64,000 nucleotides of DNA from Prunus persica (taxonomy: Eukaryota; Streptophyta; Magnoliopsida; Rosales; Rosaceae): NCBI RefSeq assembly GCF_000346465.2, contig NC_034012.1:1947134-2011133 (forward strand), in the 5' to 3' direction. The notes under the pieces were generated by a model. The model worked only from the letters and a program-made list of their open reading frames with translations. It had not been told where the DNA came from and made no database searches. The translations under genes were made by a program, and so were the position numbers. Every line of letters begins with the position of its first letter. The stretch's first letter is position 1. Positions 1 through 11,791 of this stretch are shown here, piece by piece.

Positions 1-688
1 AACGTTATGCAACCACCACCTCATCTTACACAGATGAAAAGCTGTATCATTCTGTTTTAGCTGTCAGCCGTCAAAAATCTAGCATCAGTTCCTGCAATTA
101 CGGAATGCATGATATGCTTAAACTAAACAGGTAATTAATTTAATTAATTAATTAAAAAACACAGACGAAAAATGAAGAAATTACGTAATTAACAAGCTAG
201 CTCTAAGACCGTTTCAAGAAAAGAAAAAGAGAAACTTAGGTCTAAGACAGCTACAGCCTATTCTCTCAACGCGGAATGATCCTTAATAAAGCCACTTTGG
301 CATTCAATCTCTCCTTGGCTTCTCTCTTCCCAGAGAAAGTTCCGAGGCAGAACACAACACAAATGGTTGTCCCATTCACATGTACATACTAATCACCCCA
401 AGTCCTCTGCACGTAATCTTTTGATTCATCACCTCTTTCTTTGTTTTTCAAATCCAAAACAAACAAAAAAAATCTTCTCTTGTTGAAGTTTGAAATTTGA
501 AAAGTTCTGCATTTTTATATTTTGGAGTTGGATTTTCAAACCCAAGTAAGGCTTAAGGGTGTGCTGACCAGTAATGGTAAGCACCCAATTGCATCATCAT
601 TCAACATCATCATCATCCATTCGTCATCATCGTCCTCATCCTTGTCCAGTTCAACTCTTTATCACCAGTCTTTGCGTTGGTTCAAGCC
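1..688 (+). promoter_or_regulatory. Upstream region and 5' UTR of the proline-rich protein gene
   Basis: No coding sequence is visible. The stretch just before the start codon at 689 is rich in CAT/CATC trinucleotides (about 590-650), as in many plant 5' UTRs. A TTAATTAA-type AT-rich patch lies at about 133-156. I could not place a convincing TATA box or transcription start. Confidence 0.35.
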
Positions 689-3600
689 ATGACTCTCGGA
701 GACTGCTTCGGTCCATTGTTTCGTCGTAAGCCTTCTGGAATGAAGGTACATTGATCTTGTCTGTTTATATAAAACCTCATGCTTAAATCTCGAAATAAAA
801 CAAGACTGTCTAAATCTAGACATGCTAATAATCTTTAAGGCAACAGGGCAGGCAACCTTTGTTTTCTGTCAAGATTATGTTTGTTGCATTGCATGCAGCA
901 TTCAGCTTTTCCAGGAACACCATAACTGGGATTATTTGTCAACCTTCAACAACATACCTACCTCTTCAGTTCTATTGTTTTTTTTCTGCCAGTTTTCTCA
1001 TTACTTCATGCCATCCATTTCAATTAGCATTGCAATATAGGAAATGAATCTTTGGTAAGGTGTCAATGAGCAATGAGGTCTAGGCTATAAAATCGTTTAC
1101 ATGAAAAGAGTTGCTCTGGCTGCAGGGGAGGAAAGACTCTAGCCGGCCCAAGAGTCTGCCCTTGAAACAGAAGAACGCTTCTAGGAGAGGCATGCCTAAA
1201 AATAGGTCTTTCAGAGATTCAGGCAACCAGGTTATGATGATCGAGCTCCGGAAGAAGATCATCATCTTCATGGACATCATCGACCTACCAGCTTATGATG
1301 CATCTGCTGCCACAGATGAGGTATGTGTATGACTCATTGGCTGCCTTCCTTTTTCTTTTCTTGTTTTAATTATGTTGAAATCTTGTGTTTAATTTCCTGC
1401 TTGCAGCTGGTGATGAGGTTGATGAGAGATCTCCAAAAGCTTTACCCTGAAATTGTCCTGCATAATCAAATATCAGAACTGAAGGGAGCATCAACAGAAC
1501 AGGTAAAATCCATAATTACATTACACCAAGAATATATGGCTTAAATGCAGCTGTACTTATGAACAAATTTAACATCTCCATATCCATACAGGTCCTTGCA
1601 TCCTTCTGCAAGGCATTGAAATCTATAGGAGAGTCTTGGATGACAAATCATGACAGGTTGGACAAACTGAGTTATGATTTGCCATCATTCAAGGAGAATG
1701 TCAATTCGGATCAACTTGGTATGTTACAAATTTTCTTTAGGACTCATTGAGGCCTCTATTTGGTATCAGAAACAAAAATCTAACGGCTTCTTCCTGCCAT
1801 AATTTTTAACCTAAAGTTGATGATCACTCTATATGATTGTAGTTGAGACGGTGTTGGCAACACTCGATTGCTTGATCAAGATGGCAAGGGCCAAGTTCGA
1901 TATGGTGGACTACAGCCCTCTGAATAGCTCATTTGGAAAATTCTTGAGCGATTCAGAGAGCTGCAACTCAGTCTCCAGCTGCTCTTCTCCAGTCACTCCA
2001 TCCTCTGTCCTGCCAGAGCTGATTGATGGTTCTCCCCAGGATCTAAAGAAGGCCAAAGTTGGTTCCAAATCACCCCTTCTTTGGACTCTCAGAGTACAAG
2101 CAGTGGGGAAACTGAACCCGATTGATGTTAAGCACTTGTCACTTCACTTGTCAAAACAAGGAGCCCACGGCACCAGCAATGGTTTGGACAAGAGTGGCCA
2201 ATTGGTTGAGGAACCATCAATTGAGGCAGATTTAAAGAGCAATCCTGAAAAGGCAATTGCAGCAACTGATGATGAGGAAGGGAGACATAGCAGCGCTCGA
2301 GAGGACACAAAAGAAGTCCCAAATCCAAGTTTGAATGAGAATACTAATGGAAAGGAAATAGACAACACAAGTGATGATGTTGAAACTCCAACCACAGCCC
2401 CTGAAACTTCGGAAGCAGACACCACACAAGTGTCTTTGCCTCCACCCTCACCATCCACATTGTCACTAAATCCACCAGTGTCTTCACCCTCAATACTACC
2501 ACAACCAACAACATCAACACCTCCACCTCCACCCTCACCATCCACATTGTCACTAAATCCACCACTATCTTCACCCCCAATACTGCAACAACCAACAACA
2601 TCAACACCTCCACCTCCACCTCCACCTCCACCTCCACCTCCGCCAACGGGACTACAATTTTCACTGCCTAATACAGTAACAGAAACAAAAATACCAGTGC
2701 CACCAACGCCCCCTGCACCAGCATCACCGCCCACATTGCAGCGAAATGTTGCAACACCGCCCCCGCCACCACCACCCCCACCATCACTAGCCACCCTGCA
2801 GCCAACAGTTGCAGCACCCCCTCCACCACCACTACCAACATTAACACCACAAAACGCAGCAGCAGCTGTACTGCCACCACCCCCACCAATGGCACCACGA
2901 TCAATGCAAGTAGCTCCACCAACCCCACCGCCTACACCAATGCCACCAGGATCAACAAGAATGGGTCCACCACCACCACCCCCTCCCCCAGGATCATCAA
3001 CCGGAGGTCCTCCACCAGGATCATCAAGTGGAGGTCCTCCACCACCACCTCCTCCACCAGGATCATCAAATGGAGCTCCTCCACCACCGCCTCCACCAGG
3101 ATCATCAAGTGGAGGTCCTCCGCCCCCACCACCTATGCTAAGAGGACAGCCAAATGGAGCTGCTCCACCCCCACCTCCTGCATTTGGTGCAGCAAGATCG
3201 TTGCGCCCCAAGAAAGACACTAAACTGAAGAGATCATCCCAAATGGGCAGTCTGTACCGCCTTCTCAAGGGCAAGGTGGAAGGATCTAGCTTGGATGGCA
3301 AGTCAGTCAATGGGAGAAAAGGGGGAATTGGGAGCAGCTCTGGTGGAAAACAAGGAATGGCTGATGCTCTAGCAGAGATGACAAAGAGGTATGTATGTTA
3401 ACTTCCATAGATCCTCTATTTCTAACAACCATAGACAATAATAATCTTAGTAATTAAAGATTCTTCTGCCTTTCCTGTTTTTGTGCCTCAGATCAGCATA
3501 CTTTCAACAAATTGAAGAAGATGCTCAGAAGTATGCAAAGCCTATCATGGAAATGAGAACTACCCTCAGTTCTTTCCAGACAAAGGACATGAGTGAGCTG

Positions 3601-4429
3601 ATAGATTTTCACAAGAAAGTAGAATCCATTCTTGAGCACTTGACTGATGAGTCACAGGTAAACAATCAATAATTGTGTCCTAATTAATCTGTTACTTTCC
3701 ATTATTCTGATCGTGACATGTTAATTTTCCAAACTGCAGGTGCTGTCAAGGTTTGAAGGGTTCCCAACTAGGAAGTTGGAAACAATAAGGATGGCAGCAG
3801 CTCTGCACTCAAAGTTAAATGCCATGCTAATTGAACTACAGAACTGGAAACTAGCGGCTCCATTGGGTCAGCTTCTTGACAAGACTGAACGTTACTTCAA
3901 TAAGGTCCATAAATGTTCATTTTATACTGTCCTAATTAATTTTCTCTGCACTTTCCCTAACTAACCAAAAGAAACAAACAGATGAAAGGAGAAATCGACG
4001 CAATGGAACGAACTAAGGATGATGAAGCGAAGAAATTTCAGTCTCAGAATATTCATTTTGACTTCAATATCCTAATCAGGATCAAAGAAGCAATGGTTGA
4101 TGTTTCCTCAAGCTGCATGGAAATGGCACTAAAGGTAGCTAGTCGGTTTAAAAATATAGACTCACAAATTAGCTAGTTGGGAAAAGGGGTTGTCGACATT
4201 GAAATGAGGCTTATGATTGTTGATGCAGGATAGGAGAGAAGCAAAAGCAGCAGAGCAGACGGGAAGAAAAACAGATCAGAAGCAAACAAAGATATGTGTT
4301 AAAATGCTTTGGAGGGCTTTCCAGTTTGCTTTCAGGGTCTACACATTTGCTGGTGGACATGATGATCGTGCTGACATGCTCACAAAAGAACTGGCTAATG
4401 AAATTGAGTCTGATCCCCACCACCACTGA
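689..4429 (+). CDS. Proline-rich, formin-like protein of the At1g61080/At4g04980 type (nine exons)
   Basis: Nine exons joined by GT-AG introns keep one frame: 689-745, 1126-1320, 1407-1502, 1592-1718, 1843-3388, 3492-3657, 3740-3904, 3982-4134 and 4229-4429, giving about 901 residues. The N-terminus (MTLGDCFGPLFRRK) is followed by a helical region. The large fifth exon holds an acidic Ser/Thr-rich stretch and then a long FH1-like polyproline region (about 2440-3180) with repeated PPPPPPPGSS units. The C-terminal exons encode a charged alpha-helical domain that ends in DPHHH. The layout matches plant proteins annotated as hydroxyproline-rich or At4g04980-like, whose role is not well established. 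No signal peptide is visible, so this is probably not a secreted wall protein. Polyproline could bind profilin or SH3-like partners, which is inference. A possible poly(A) signal (AATAAA) lies at about 4467. Confidence 0.85.
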
Positions 4430-6719
4430 GCCTAATTCCCAGTTGATCTCCCTGGACTTTGAAACCAATAAATTATCCTTGTATAATCGTATCCTATACG
4501 TACCTTATACTCCTTATGATTAAAAGCGTTCTGTTTTGACAATACCCGAAAAACAAAAAAGCTTTTCTTTTTGTTGCCACCCTTGTAAATAATCAGGTCC
4601 AAGAACAAAAACAAAAACCTTGTAAATTTAGGCTTTGTATGTATGAGTTATGATTTTGATTTAGGACTTGATTAGGACCACTTCCAGGCGGTATATGAGA
4701 AAATTTCGTCTTTGTTGTGTTCTTGTAAATTGTCCTGTCTCTCTTCTTGCTTGTTCAACCTTTATATATGCAATATATATATATATATATATAGTTTTAA
4801 GTTCTTAGTTCCATGAGTTGGAGATTTTGTATATGCTTACAACGTGATATATACATATATAGAAGAATTAATGTTTTTGCTCAGGCCACCCATTTGGGCC
4901 TTGGGTTTGTCTTTTTTTTTTTTTTTTTTTTTTCTTATCAGGTCCCCCCTTTTGGGCTGTTCGCTTGTTTATAGGGGGTGTTTACCATTATAGTTCTGTG
5001 TTTGAATCTCGATACAATACACGCATCATTTTCTTCTTTGGACGCCCAACCCAATGCATCACTTCATACATCGATTTTCTTAGCTCATTCAGTAAATAAA
5101 TAATTTATGTTATTCTATTTGAGCCTTGCAGTACCAGTACTCTTGGAAAATCAACTCTAATTAATATATAGAAATGATCAGAAAGAAAAATACTAGTCTG
5201 ATGTATCATGTATGCATCATGAATATTTGGTACGAAGAGAGGATTTGTCGTTCAGGAAATACAGAGTATTAGGTATTGACTGGAATTACCTTACCTAATT
5301 AAATTATTTCAATATATAACTTATATGTGACATTCAACTGCTAACTGACACGAGTATGAAATACATATATATATATATATATTTTTTCCTATTAGCAAGT
5401 AGCATTACTGGCCACTGGAGACCTTTAATGCATTTCCACATTTGAACAAGTAAATAATTAAATGGTCAGAACCAAATTAAGTAAGGACTTATCGAATAAA
5501 TTGTTAAAAATAGCACATCCCTGTGTTTGGCGGGTGATTGAGACAGCTTGATTGCCTATGCATGCATGGTATACTTATTTTGTGAAAGGGTGCCAGTTCG
5601 CTTTTATATAACTTAGTTAATGGGTCCCTTTTTGTAGATGACATTTAAAAACTCTAAATTAAAACTATATATTTGAAAAGTATATATATTTTCAATCTTT
5701 TTCATGTGCCACTTAATTAGTGTTCTTTTAAAAATGATGATTATGGGGAAAAGTGATTATTGACCTATTCAAAATAACTCTCAAACGAATGCTTAAGTTA
5801 CCCAACTCAAATAAATAAGGATGAAAAAAAAAAACCCCTACTTTGCTTAGTATATATACAGTTTCCATAGCTGTACTGCATTGTACTGCATGTTTAAAGT
5901 GTCTAAATTGTACTTGAAAGGGGTAAGATTGATATTGCACAGACTAAATTTGTGTATAAATAAACAGCACTCAAATGCAGTGGCTATTTCTTGTATGTTC
6001 TCACTATCCATCTCTTCTTCCTTCTAAAGACTACACTAACGGTGTATGTAGGAAAGCCGACCACTTTGCCAAAAAGGAGGGAGTAGTTGAAAGCTGGAGA
6101 GATATGTCCACTCCAAAGCGTGTAAGTGCACCACACAAGGCTGTTTTTTTTTTTAAGCACCTTTCCTATTGGAAGGAGTGACAGCATACTAAACTCACAC
6201 ACACTATACAGATGTTAAGTCTCGAACCCAAAACCTTGCCTGAAAAAGTAAATATTCTAAAACACTATACTAGTGAGCCCTTTACTTACAAGGCTGTTTT
6301 CTTTGCCTTCTAATTTTGATGCAATATTATTATTGGAAATAATGTTTGGGTACGAAACTATTAGCCTAATTGTCAACCAAGCTAGCTAGTAGTAGTAGCC
6401 TGGCTAAGTGCAAGATTCGCAACAAATTTGCCTCAAATTGCCAACTGTTGGTCACTTTAGTCAATTTCCATCCTATCACTTTGATCGTTATAAACTTCTA
6501 GAATCGAAAATAAATTCAAAAGTATAACGCATTTTCAGGTTTGATTAGCTTTTACACATTCTGGTCAATCCATCTTAAGTCTTTGGTATTACGTGAACGT
6601 CTTGAACAAGTAGAACCCCTCCTCTAACTCTAGGCATAGAAATTAGAGAAATCTAAATAAAACAAATTCACGAACAAAATGATTTCGAATTCATAATTCA
6701 TTGCCACATCATCATCAAG
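4430..6719. other. Intergenic region without a supported gene
   Basis: Contains AT dinucleotide runs (about 4775-4792 and 5364-5383), a T run of about 20 at 4912-4933, and short open frames that look random. Apart from a weak SINE-like patch near 6.2 kb listed separately, I see no gene, RNA or complete transposon. Confidence 0.5.
6203..6300 (-). mobile_element. Possible tRNA-derived SINE remnant
   Basis: On the minus strand the sequence has a promoter-box layout like tRNA-derived SINEs: a TAGTATAGTG-type A box, then about 45 bases later GGTTTTGGGTTCGAGAC, a B-box-like motif. No clear target-site duplication or tail was found, so this is only a candidate. Confidence 0.3.
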
Positions 6720-6725
6720 TTTATT
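6720..6725 (-). terminator. Putative poly(A) signal of PPO-A
   Basis: AATAAA on the minus strand, about 115 bases past the PPO-A stop codon, a normal distance for a plant near-upstream element. Confidence 0.4.
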
Positions 6726-6840
6726 TGTACACGCCCATTCGATCATTCAAAAACAGAAAGAAGAATAAAAAAAACCACCAAATTAAAGGACTAAAACATA
6801 TTTGATGATGAATGGAAATTTGTTTTACGCTTCAATTAAT

Positions 6841-8610
6841 CTAAGAAGCAAATTCAATCTTGACACCGCCAATCTTGACAGCCCCGTACTTGGGCACCAA
6901 AGTCACCACCACGCTCTCATCATCCTCGGCATCAATGTCCTCCAACAAGTCCGTCAACCCCAACCTCAAGATTGTGTTGATCTTCTTCTTGTGCTTATGC
7001 CTGTGCGGCACGCTCACAAAGCTTCCGGCAAATTCCGTCTTGTCGGGCCCACTCGGCAAGTCGTCCACGTCATTCACATACACGTCAAACTTCACCGCCA
7101 CGTCCCTGTCAAACTCAATCCCTTCGATCACCAGTATCTCCTCCTCCTCCTCCTTCTCCTTCTTGTTCCTCTTCTTCTGCTTCGGCCTCGGCACCACCGT
7201 GCTTATCTTGGTCTCCAGATTTATCGGGAAAGCCCTCCCCGCCACGATCTTGGTGGAGCTCTCAGCCGCGTGTGCAACTCCCAGCTTCTTGGCTATTTTG
7301 CTCACTGCCAGCTTTGCCCTTCTCGGAGTTGGCTTGGACTGCAGCCATGGAATGTCAACCTCTTGGTATACATACCCTAGGCTCTTAGACTCCAGAGAGT
7401 CACGAACTTTAACTCGAACTAACTCGGCGTTCTCGTTGTAAAACAAGAACCCGGAGTCTAACCAGTCCGAGTGAGAAATATCAGTTCTTTTGCCTCCCAG
7501 TGTTTTCCATATGCTCCACATCCGATCCACATTCGAGTGATGCGAGAAAAATATGGGGTCCCTGGCAGCGGAATAAAAGTTCCCCATGTCCTCCAAATTG
7601 GGCTGGGTGTTGTCACCGGTCCAGAGATGAACCGGCCCGTGTGGGGTCCCTTCGATAGAACCGCCACCGGGGTCAGGCTCGTCCCCGGCCCTGTAGGGGT
7701 TGCCAAAGAAGAGCTGAGGGTTCTTGGCGTTGGACACCATTTGCCTGTACATGATCTTGAGGTTGGCGTTGATTTGGGTTTCGTTCGACACCTTTTCGTC
7801 AGTGCCGTTGTAGTCGAGATCGATGAGGGTCGGCGGCTGGTGGCTGGCGGCACGGAACTTGTCGTAGAGAGGGGACTTTGGGTTGGCGAAAAGCGCGGGC
7901 AGCTGCATGCCAGCTGGCGAGTCCCAGTTCCAAAAGGGCAAAGCGAATGTGGGGTCGTTGATGAGCTTGCCCAAGATCTTTTCGTAGAAGTATAGATAGT
8001 AGCGGTGGAAGGGGAAGAAGAGCCAGGAGTTGTGGATTTGGAGCTCCAGATCCGGGAACCCGGCTTGGTCATAGGCGCCGTCGCAATAAGCGCAATGCAC
8101 GTTGGCTTGTTGCTTGAAGCTGCGTGGATCGTCATCGGGGAGGGCTTTCATGAGCTCGATGGCTTTGGAGTATTTCTCTATGTAGGCTTGGTCAACGGCG
8201 TGAGCCGCCGGCCTGATGCGAAGTTTACCGGGGGCGGGGAGTTTAAAGTCTATGATTTTGGTGGCCGGCGGTGGGCAGCAGTTGGTGGGGGTGGCGCCGG
8301 TTGGCAAGTCCGCAGCCCCACATTTAGATAAGTCTGGTGGGTTCACGGGCTTGGCAAAGGCGAACGGGTCTGTGCCCAGACCAGCCACGCCATATAGACC
8401 TCCGAGACCAAGAAGCACATTTCTCCTATCTAGTTTAGTCTGTGCTTGGTCATTTTGGTTATCACTGTTTTTGGCTTTGCATGAAACCCTAGGTGAAAAG
8501 GAACGCTTGGGCTTTGAGAGTAGGGAAACTTGGGAGCTGTTTTGAGTGAAGGGAGAGAGAGGTTTTGTGGAGGTAGTGGGAATGGCTGGTGGAGGTGACA
8601 GAGAAGCCAT
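6841..8610 (-). CDS. PPO: PPO-A: polyphenol oxidase (catechol oxidase), chloroplastic
   Basis: Intronless, 589 residues, the usual size of plant PPO. Residues 1-60 are a Ser/Pro-rich stromal transit peptide. KLDRRNVLLGLGG (59-71), a twin-arginine-like thylakoid transfer signal, follows, with a probable lumenal cleavage after AFA near residue 86. The CuA ligands are H172, H193 and H202, with C176 placed for the Cys-His thioether. The CuB ligands are H324, H328 and H358. E320 matches the water-keeper Glu and F345 the gate Phe. The residue after the first CuB His is Gly, the one after the second is Leu. The DWL domain (near 380) and the C-terminal KFDV domain (near 460-589) that keeps the enzyme latent follow, joined by a Lys/Glu-rich linker. 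It oxidises o-diphenols to quinones in the thylakoid lumen. Its closest relative here is PPO-E. Strictly minus-strand, TATA box about 58 bases before the start. Confidence 0.95.
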   Translation of the reverse strand: MASLSPPPAIPTTSTKPLSPFTQNSSQVSLLSKPKRSFSPRVSCKAKNSDNQNDQAQTKLDRRNVLLGLGGLYGVAGLGTDPFAFAKPVNPPDLSKCGAADLPTGATPTNCCPPPATKIIDFKLPAPGKLRIRPAAHAVDQAYIEKYSKAIELMKALPDDDPRSFKQQANVHCAYCDGAYDQAGFPDLELQIHNSWLFFPFHRYYLYFYEKILGKLINDPTFALPFWNWDSPAGMQLPALFANPKSPLYDKFRAASHQPPTLIDLDYNGTDEKVSNETQINANLKIMYRQMVSNAKNPQLFFGNPYRAGDEPDPGGGSIEGTPHGPVHLWTGDNTQPNLEDMGNFYSAARDPIFFSHHSNVDRMWSIWKTLGGKRTDISHSDWLDSGFLFYNENAELVRVKVRDSLESKSLGYVYQEVDIPWLQSKPTPRRAKLAVSKIAKKLGVAHAAESSTKIVAGRAFPINLETKISTVVPRPKQKKRNKKEKEEEEEILVIEGIEFDRDVAVKFDVYVNDVDDLPSGPDKTEFAGSFVSVPHRHKHKKKINTILRLGLTDLLEDIDAEDDESVVVTLVPKYGAVKIGGVKIEFAS

Positions 8611-8667
8611 GGTTAGCTCTCTGGCTTAGTTGGGTTGGATGGTATAAACCCCAAAGGAGGGTTGCTT

Positions 8668-8673
8668 TTTATA
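8668..8673 (-). promoter_or_regulatory. TATA box of PPO-A
   Basis: TATAAA on the minus strand, 58 bases before the PPO-A ATG. B, D and E have the same element at a similar distance, and C and F have variants, which supports functional core promoters and very short 5' UTRs. Confidence 0.55.
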
Positions 8674-10811
8674 AAGGATTTTGGGCTTTTCTATCCAATA
8701 GGCAATAGCCACGCAGACAGCCCGATCTAGTTGACGGAAAAGAATTATAAAATATGATCGCCAATCACTAACACCGCGTGGGGGATAGATTTGAGAACTT
8801 ACACAGAATCTTCTCTCCTTGGTAATTAAGCTGCTAATCGTAGTTCGAGGGGCTTAACTTTAATTATGTATGGTAAACAACGTTTATATCAAGAATTACT
8901 CAACAAAAGTATGTGAAACGGAACGAGTTTATATGGTATATTTTTCCAAAGCAAACTTGGTTTTTGTCAAACGTCGGTGAGATTTTAGCCATGTGACAGA
9001 GGCCAGGTTCAAAGAATTCCTCCTATACCAACTGTTTTAAAAAAATTTGTTTTATATTTCTGTTATGGGTTTTTCTAATTTTTTTAATTTTGTGAGTGGG
9101 GAGGTTTAGTTCTACCAAATCCATTGGGCAACTGGCTAAATAAACTAATGCCTGGCAGAAGGAAAAAGATTGTTTATTTAGCTCATGAACAAGAAGAAAG
9201 CTATATCAGTAGTGCTACTGATATTAATAATCCGTCGATGTATTGTATTTGTGCATCATTATTAGAAACCGTATATACTTCTACTTGATCTACAGGCCTT
9301 AATCGCATCACTGTTTAACTCATACATATAAATATAAAAATACTGCTTGAATACGATCGCTCGACTATTCTTAAATTTTTTTTTTAATTATGACGAAAAG
9401 TGTGCTTTAAAAAAAAGAGATTTAAGTAAAATTCGTGTAAATTTACGCATGTATATGTTTCTCTCCTTATGTAATGTGTCAGGTGAGAAAATAGACAAAG
9501 ACATAGAGACATGCACTATTAGAGATCATTAAAAGAAAAGATTTGGTAAAAAGGAGATAATGATGATGATAATGTGGCAAGAAGAGTGGTTAATTAGGGG
9601 ACTAGTAAAAGGACATCAAATTGAGAATAGTTTAATATTATATTACATAGATATGGGTGGCGTATGCACATTATTAAACAACTTTGAATCTGAATTAATC
9701 CACGAGAGGATAACTTTGTTTAAATCACATGTGGGCGGCATCAAGCATGTTGTTGAGGACTTTATACTTTTCGGTTTCTCTCCCCACCACCTTCTCCTCT
9801 TCTTGGTTCCCCAATGTTTTCCATATTTTTTTAGTCCAAATATAAAACTCCGCACATTAAAAAATTAAAAAATAAAAACCTCCCCACGTAAAAAAATGAT
9901 TAAAAAAAACCGAATTAATTAAGATTTGTTGAGTGTTGTTGTCCTTTATTACAGCAAGTCTAAGAAAACCATTGGCACTCACTTTGCCTTGCAGATAAAA
10001 CTTGAGAGGTTTAAAACAAAGACACACTGATTTGATTTGGTCAAAGTAGATTAATTAACCTTTCTTACCAATCGTTGTCATAGAAACTTAGTTTTCAGAC
10101 GGGAAGGGTTGACTAGCAAGCAATTGTTTTCTTGGTGGGAGGAATCAACACATAACCACTGTATTTGCTTTGGCCATTCAAACTTCAACTTGCTTATTAA
10201 TTGGTATTAGTCCAGAGATATTGATGAGCTATAATTGATTAGGTCAGAATGTTAGGCTATTGCAGTTCAAACTTATTAATGAAAGTGACATTTCTTTGCA
10301 AACTAAATATATAGGATCCATTGATAAGGATTTTACATTAACCCATTCTTATTGGCGAAGCTCCCGTCTCTTCTTGTAACATACGGGGGGACAATGAAAT
10401 GGCATCCGTAGTCTTTACATTGCAAAAATAATAGTATTTGTTGATGATTTTTTTAAAAAGATTATGTGACTGACTTTGCAAAGATGATGTGTGTAAGTTT
10501 CCTTGCAAGATTGGAATTTGGAAGTGATAAGAACCTTGAAATTTAAAGAAAGAAGAAACAAAGACTTATAGAAATCTATTTAACTATTATTAGTCTTTGC
10601 CCCAAAAACAATCCCAAAAGGCTTTGATCATGCTAAAGTCAAAAAGGCTTAACGAAGAAGAAAGGAAAAAGTATTTGCTTTTTTAATTGAACAACTTTAC
10701 TGGAAAATCTATATATAAAGGCTGCCGGGTTGCTAATTGGGCCTCTATAGAGAGACACCCATAGTTAGCCCATTTGACTTTTTCTTAGCCGTGACAACAA
10801 ACATTTCACTA
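8674..10811. other. PPO-A upstream intergenic region
   Basis: AT-rich sequence holding the distal promoter of PPO-A. Open frames here (for example around 9350-9870) have no recognisable protein character. No gene or RNA was recognised. Confidence 0.4.
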
Positions 10812-10820
10812 TTGATTTTA

Positions 10821-11004
10821 ATAGTCTTGATCTCTTGTACTACAGTGGTCCAAGAGATTTGTGGTCACTTACCGTTGGATGTAAATTCAACGATTCACTC
10901 ACTCTTGCACTCCTTTTAAAAAACTTTTTTCAACTATTGGATTAATATCCAATGGTGGGTGACCACAATCTTTTGGACTCCTGTGGTCCAAGACATCGGG
11001 ACTG
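10821..11004. mobile_element. Mutator-type MITE with 9-bp target-site duplication
   Basis: About 184 bp. The two ends are imperfect inverted repeats of roughly 60 bp: both contain TGGTCCAAGAG- or GTCCAAAAGATT-type sequence followed by GTGGTCAC and an ACCGTTGGAT-like end. The element is flanked by the direct repeat TTGATTTTA at 10812-10820 and 11005-11013. A 9-bp duplication is the mark of Mutator-superfamily insertion. It has no coding capacity, so it would depend on a transposase elsewhere. It lies between PPO-A and PPO-B. Confidence 0.7.
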
Positions 11005-11194
11005 TTGATTTTAAAATGAAATGGGAAGTGTACTGCATGTACTATCTCTTCAAAACTGTCCTACTACCACCATTACCATATATAATACCCTCCCTCCATA
11101 TATCACACAAGAAACTGTCCTACTTGTAATTGTGAAGCAATCGATGAATGATGAAGTTTACACACTGCTCAGCCTCAGCTCCCCCAAGAGGAGT

Positions 11195-11196
<2 letters not shown>

Positions 11197-11266
<70 letters not shown>
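11197..11266. repeat. Compound microsatellite (CT)n(AT)n
   Basis: About 21 CT units run directly into about 14 AT units. It lies about 520 bases past the 3' end of PPO-B and would be a polymorphic marker for this PPO cluster. Confidence 0.95.
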
Positions 11267-11269
<3 letters not shown>

Positions 11270-11618
11270 TGTCCAGTTGAGTTCATCCATTATTTTGCAC
11301 AGCTAAATACACAAATGAAATACACAACCCTTGTATGCCGACAGACTAGCAATTACTGCAAACAAACAAAAATTTGTGTAAACATCTACAGGGGAATGAA
11401 AACAACAATCAGAAATGAATGATCTGACAAATTGGCTAGACGTCTCTGCTTTCAGATCAGAACTAACTCTTCCTTCGCTGTCCCTTTCTCAACAATCAGA
11501 AATGTCTATTTGTGTAAACAACTACAGGGAATGAAAACAACACCAGGTACGGTAGCATGTATTTGCTCTTTATTATACATAAAAGTACACACTCATGACC
11601 ATGTATATATATATATGT

Positions 11619-11624
11619 TTTATT
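11619..11624 (-). terminator. Putative poly(A) signal of PPO-B
   Basis: AATAAA on the minus strand, about 170 bases past the PPO-B stop codon. Confidence 0.35.
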
Positions 11625-11791
11625 CAGAAAAACAAACATCGACCCCCCACACACATAATTAAGCAACTGTAGGGTTACGTTACGTGGGTCTCTCTCTGCA
11701 GTGGAGAAGTGACCTACTAAAACATACACTTAATGCACGAAAATACTTAATTAAATCATCATCATCATCACTTGATTTAATTTCATTTCAT

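Noticed and set aside
2144..3310. 388-codon minus-strand open frame rich in Gly
   Set aside because: It is the antisense of the polyproline exon; CCA/CCT repeats give GGT/GGA on the other strand and remove stops. The plus-strand gene has correct splice sites and family similarity.
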